DNA of 64,000 nt from Flavobacterium sp. W4I14 (GTDB lineage Bacteria; Bacteroidota; Bacteroidia; Sphingobacteriales; Sphingobacteriaceae): positions 4,588,001 through 4,652,000 of the forward strand of contig JAUSZU010000001.1 of the NCBI GenBank assembly GCA_030817875.1, written 5' to 3'. Both the position numbers and the translations under genes were made by a program. The notes under the pieces were generated by a model. The model worked only from the letters and a program-made list of their open reading frames with translations, was not told the origin of the DNA and searched no databases. How positions within the stretch are numbered: position 1 is the stretch's first letter; each line of letters opens with the position of its first letter. Below are positions 62,897-64,000 of the stretch, in pieces.

Positions 62897-63646
62897 CTAA
62901 ACACTCATATTGGCAGTAAGGTGATTATAATCTTTTAATACCGTCTCTAAAAACTGTAACTCGTTCATTCCACCCGGAATGGTTACAAAAATATGTTCTT
63001 TGGTTTTGGCTGCCATAGCATAAATTAAATCGGCATTCCCGGTTTGATAATAGCCGGTTAACACTTCATGAATTAGTTCTATATCTCTATCGTTTAAATG
63101 CAGCACTTCCTTAAACTGCGGTTCATATTCTTCAGGTAAATTAAAACTGAAGGCCACATTAGAAAATTCAGTTCTTGGTTTAGTTTTAATCAGCGTTGTT
63201 TTAGCCAGTATATCGCCCAACCGCTGATGATTTTTAGTTACCGCTACTGAAACCAGCGCAACAACGCCCCAGCCAAAGGGGAAGCCGAAATCAATCATCC
63301 GAAATAACCACCTAAAGATATACTGCCCCATGGTTGGCTGTGTGCCATCGATGCTAATTACCTTTATCTTTAACACCTTCTTTCCCAAAGTCTGGCCATC
63401 CATAGTAATTTCGCAAACCAGGTCATAGAAAGCAAAAATTGCCAGAAAAATAAAAAAAACAACCATCGCTGCACTTCCTGACATCGCCATTTGTGCAGCG
63501 CCCATTACCACCAGCGTAATTATAGCGAGAATTACAAATCCAGCCAGATCAATACACCTGGCGGCTATGCGCTCACCTAGGCCGGCAATTTCGTAATCGA
63601 TATCAATATTTTGAGCAGTGCTAATTCTGATGCTATCCATATTCAA
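62897..63646 (-). CDS. RDD family membrane protein
   Basis: 249 residues. The RDD domain holds three helices with LGERIAARCIDLAGFVILAI, the R-D pair, and DGQTLGKKVLKIKVISIDG. The C-terminal about 90 residues are soluble and end LQFLETVLKDYNHLTANMSV. In Bacteroidota it usually stands back to back with a SpoIIM-like gene, as here. Transport or scaffold function is not established. Confidence 0.88.
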   Translation of the reverse strand: MNMDSIRISTAQNIDIDYEIAGLGERIAARCIDLAGFVILAIITLVVMGAAQMAMSGSAAMVVFFIFLAIFAFYDLVCEITMDGQTLGKKVLKIKVISIDGTQPTMGQYIFRWLFRMIDFGFPFGWGVVALVSVAVTKNHQRLGDILAKTTLIKTKPRTEFSNVAFSFNLPEEYEPQFKEVLHLNDRDIELIHEVLTGYYQTGNADLIYAMAAKTKEHIFVTIPGGMNELQFLETVLKDYNHLTANMSV

Positions 63647-63839
63647 ACATAATTTTTTTTTAAAGATAATAGCTATATATCGATCGCTAATTTTTTTAAA
63701 CTAAAGTTTTCTTATATTTTTAGTTTAAAATGTCCATCTATGTATAATTGTTCAGATTGGTTAAGCGATTTGAAAATAATGTTGGTTCATTTCCATAAAA
63801 AATTAGCTATTTTAACCCGAGATTTGGTAAGGCCTTTAC

Positions 63840-64000
63840 ATGAGAGAAGCATTATTTGTTAAACAGAATTCGAAGAAGTGGCAACATTATGATTCCATGC
63901 AACAGGCAAATCCAGATGAAGTGGCCAATCAGTTTATTGAAATCACTAACGATTTGGCTTACTCAAAAACATTTTATCCAAATTCGAAAACAACAGCTTA
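63840..64000 (+). CDS. SpoIIM-like (stage II sporulation protein M family) membrane protein, 5' end only
   Basis: The frame starts ATG 63840 and runs off the window edge after 53 complete codons plus two bases. MREALFVKQNSKKWQHYD, DEVANQFIEITNDLAYSK and TFYPNSKTT are the standard N-terminus of the SpoIIM/DUF95 family. Non-sporulating Bacteroidota carry it next to RDD and MoxR-type genes; function there is unknown. It is divergent from the RDD gene, with 193 bp between starts. Confidence 0.85.
   Translation, partial: MREALFVKQNSKKWQHYDSMQQANPDEVANQFIEITNDLAYSKTFYPNSKTTA

Overview
The window looks like the chromosome of a Bacteroidota bacterium of the Sphingobacteriaceae, most likely Pedobacter or a close relative. 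The evidence is AT-rich DNA, several promoters of the Bacteroidota type (TTG, about 19 bp, TAnnTTTG), few Shine-Dalgarno sites, many TTG starts, and lineage-typical families (DUF4270, DUF4920, DUF6728-like, TlpA with DUF4369, MG2/TonB-plug proteins, a formimidoylglutamase-like protein, a glycogen-synthase-like protein next to panC). No rRNA, tRNA, CRISPR array, intact insertion sequence or prophage was seen.

Layout. 0-5.3 kb: an EamA transporter, RidA and a small membrane protein; an abundant OmpA porin; an Xaa-Pro aminopeptidase; MeaB. 5.3-17.8 kb: a surface-glycan locus with seven glycosyltransferases, an MsbA-like ABC exporter and an HlpA-like transferase on the + strand, then a possible glycosyltransferase-like protein, a frameshifted O-acyltransferase and a methyltransferase on the - strand. 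18.0-22.4 kb: an accessory strip with a degraded and an intact MACPF (perforin-like) lipoprotein gene, an S41 protease lipoprotein, an XRE regulator and the stump of a DUF4143 ATPase. 22.4-27.4 kb: rimP-nusA-infB. 27.4-34.8 kb: a holin-like membrane protein, acyl-CoA dehydrogenase, panC-panD-flippase, then a divergent glycogen-synthase-like protein and a DUF4270 lipoprotein. 34.9-41.5 kb: ssb and mutY facing HU, a TPR protein, a 29-residue basic protein, rng and radA. 41.7-49.8 kb: DUF4920, ilvE, tryptophan dioxygenase, a ClC channel, a SerB-SerA hybrid, an epimerase and a ureohydrolase-like protein with a damaged metal site. 50-58.7 kb: a TlpA-like protein, SMI1/KNR4, purD, two unsaturated fatty-acid oxidation auxiliaries, a frameshifted MG2/TonB-plug protein and dcd. 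58.8-64 kb: a phosphopantetheinyl transferase, lipB, a beta-lactamase-like serine hydrolase, a frameshifted SGNH hydrolase, small membrane proteins, RDD, and the start of a SpoIIM-like gene cut by the window edge.

The most interesting unit is 5.3-20.2 kb. In gut Bacteroides, MACPF lipoprotein toxins (BSAPs) sit beside the surface-glycan genes that determine sensitivity to them. The same arrangement appears here: a MACPF lipoprotein, a decayed paralogue of it, a glycan locus, and an acyltransferase interrupted at a nine-base homopolymer that could switch by slippage. Other points of interest are a SerB-SerA hybrid lacking the NAD domain, two pseudoenzyme-like proteins (ureohydrolase fold and glycogen-synthase N-domain), two families of dispersed intergenic repeats, an operator-like palindrome before acyl-CoA dehydrogenase, and a terminator-like hairpin in the rimP leader. 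Three genes are broken by single-base insertions, so base-calling error must be excluded before biology is read into them.
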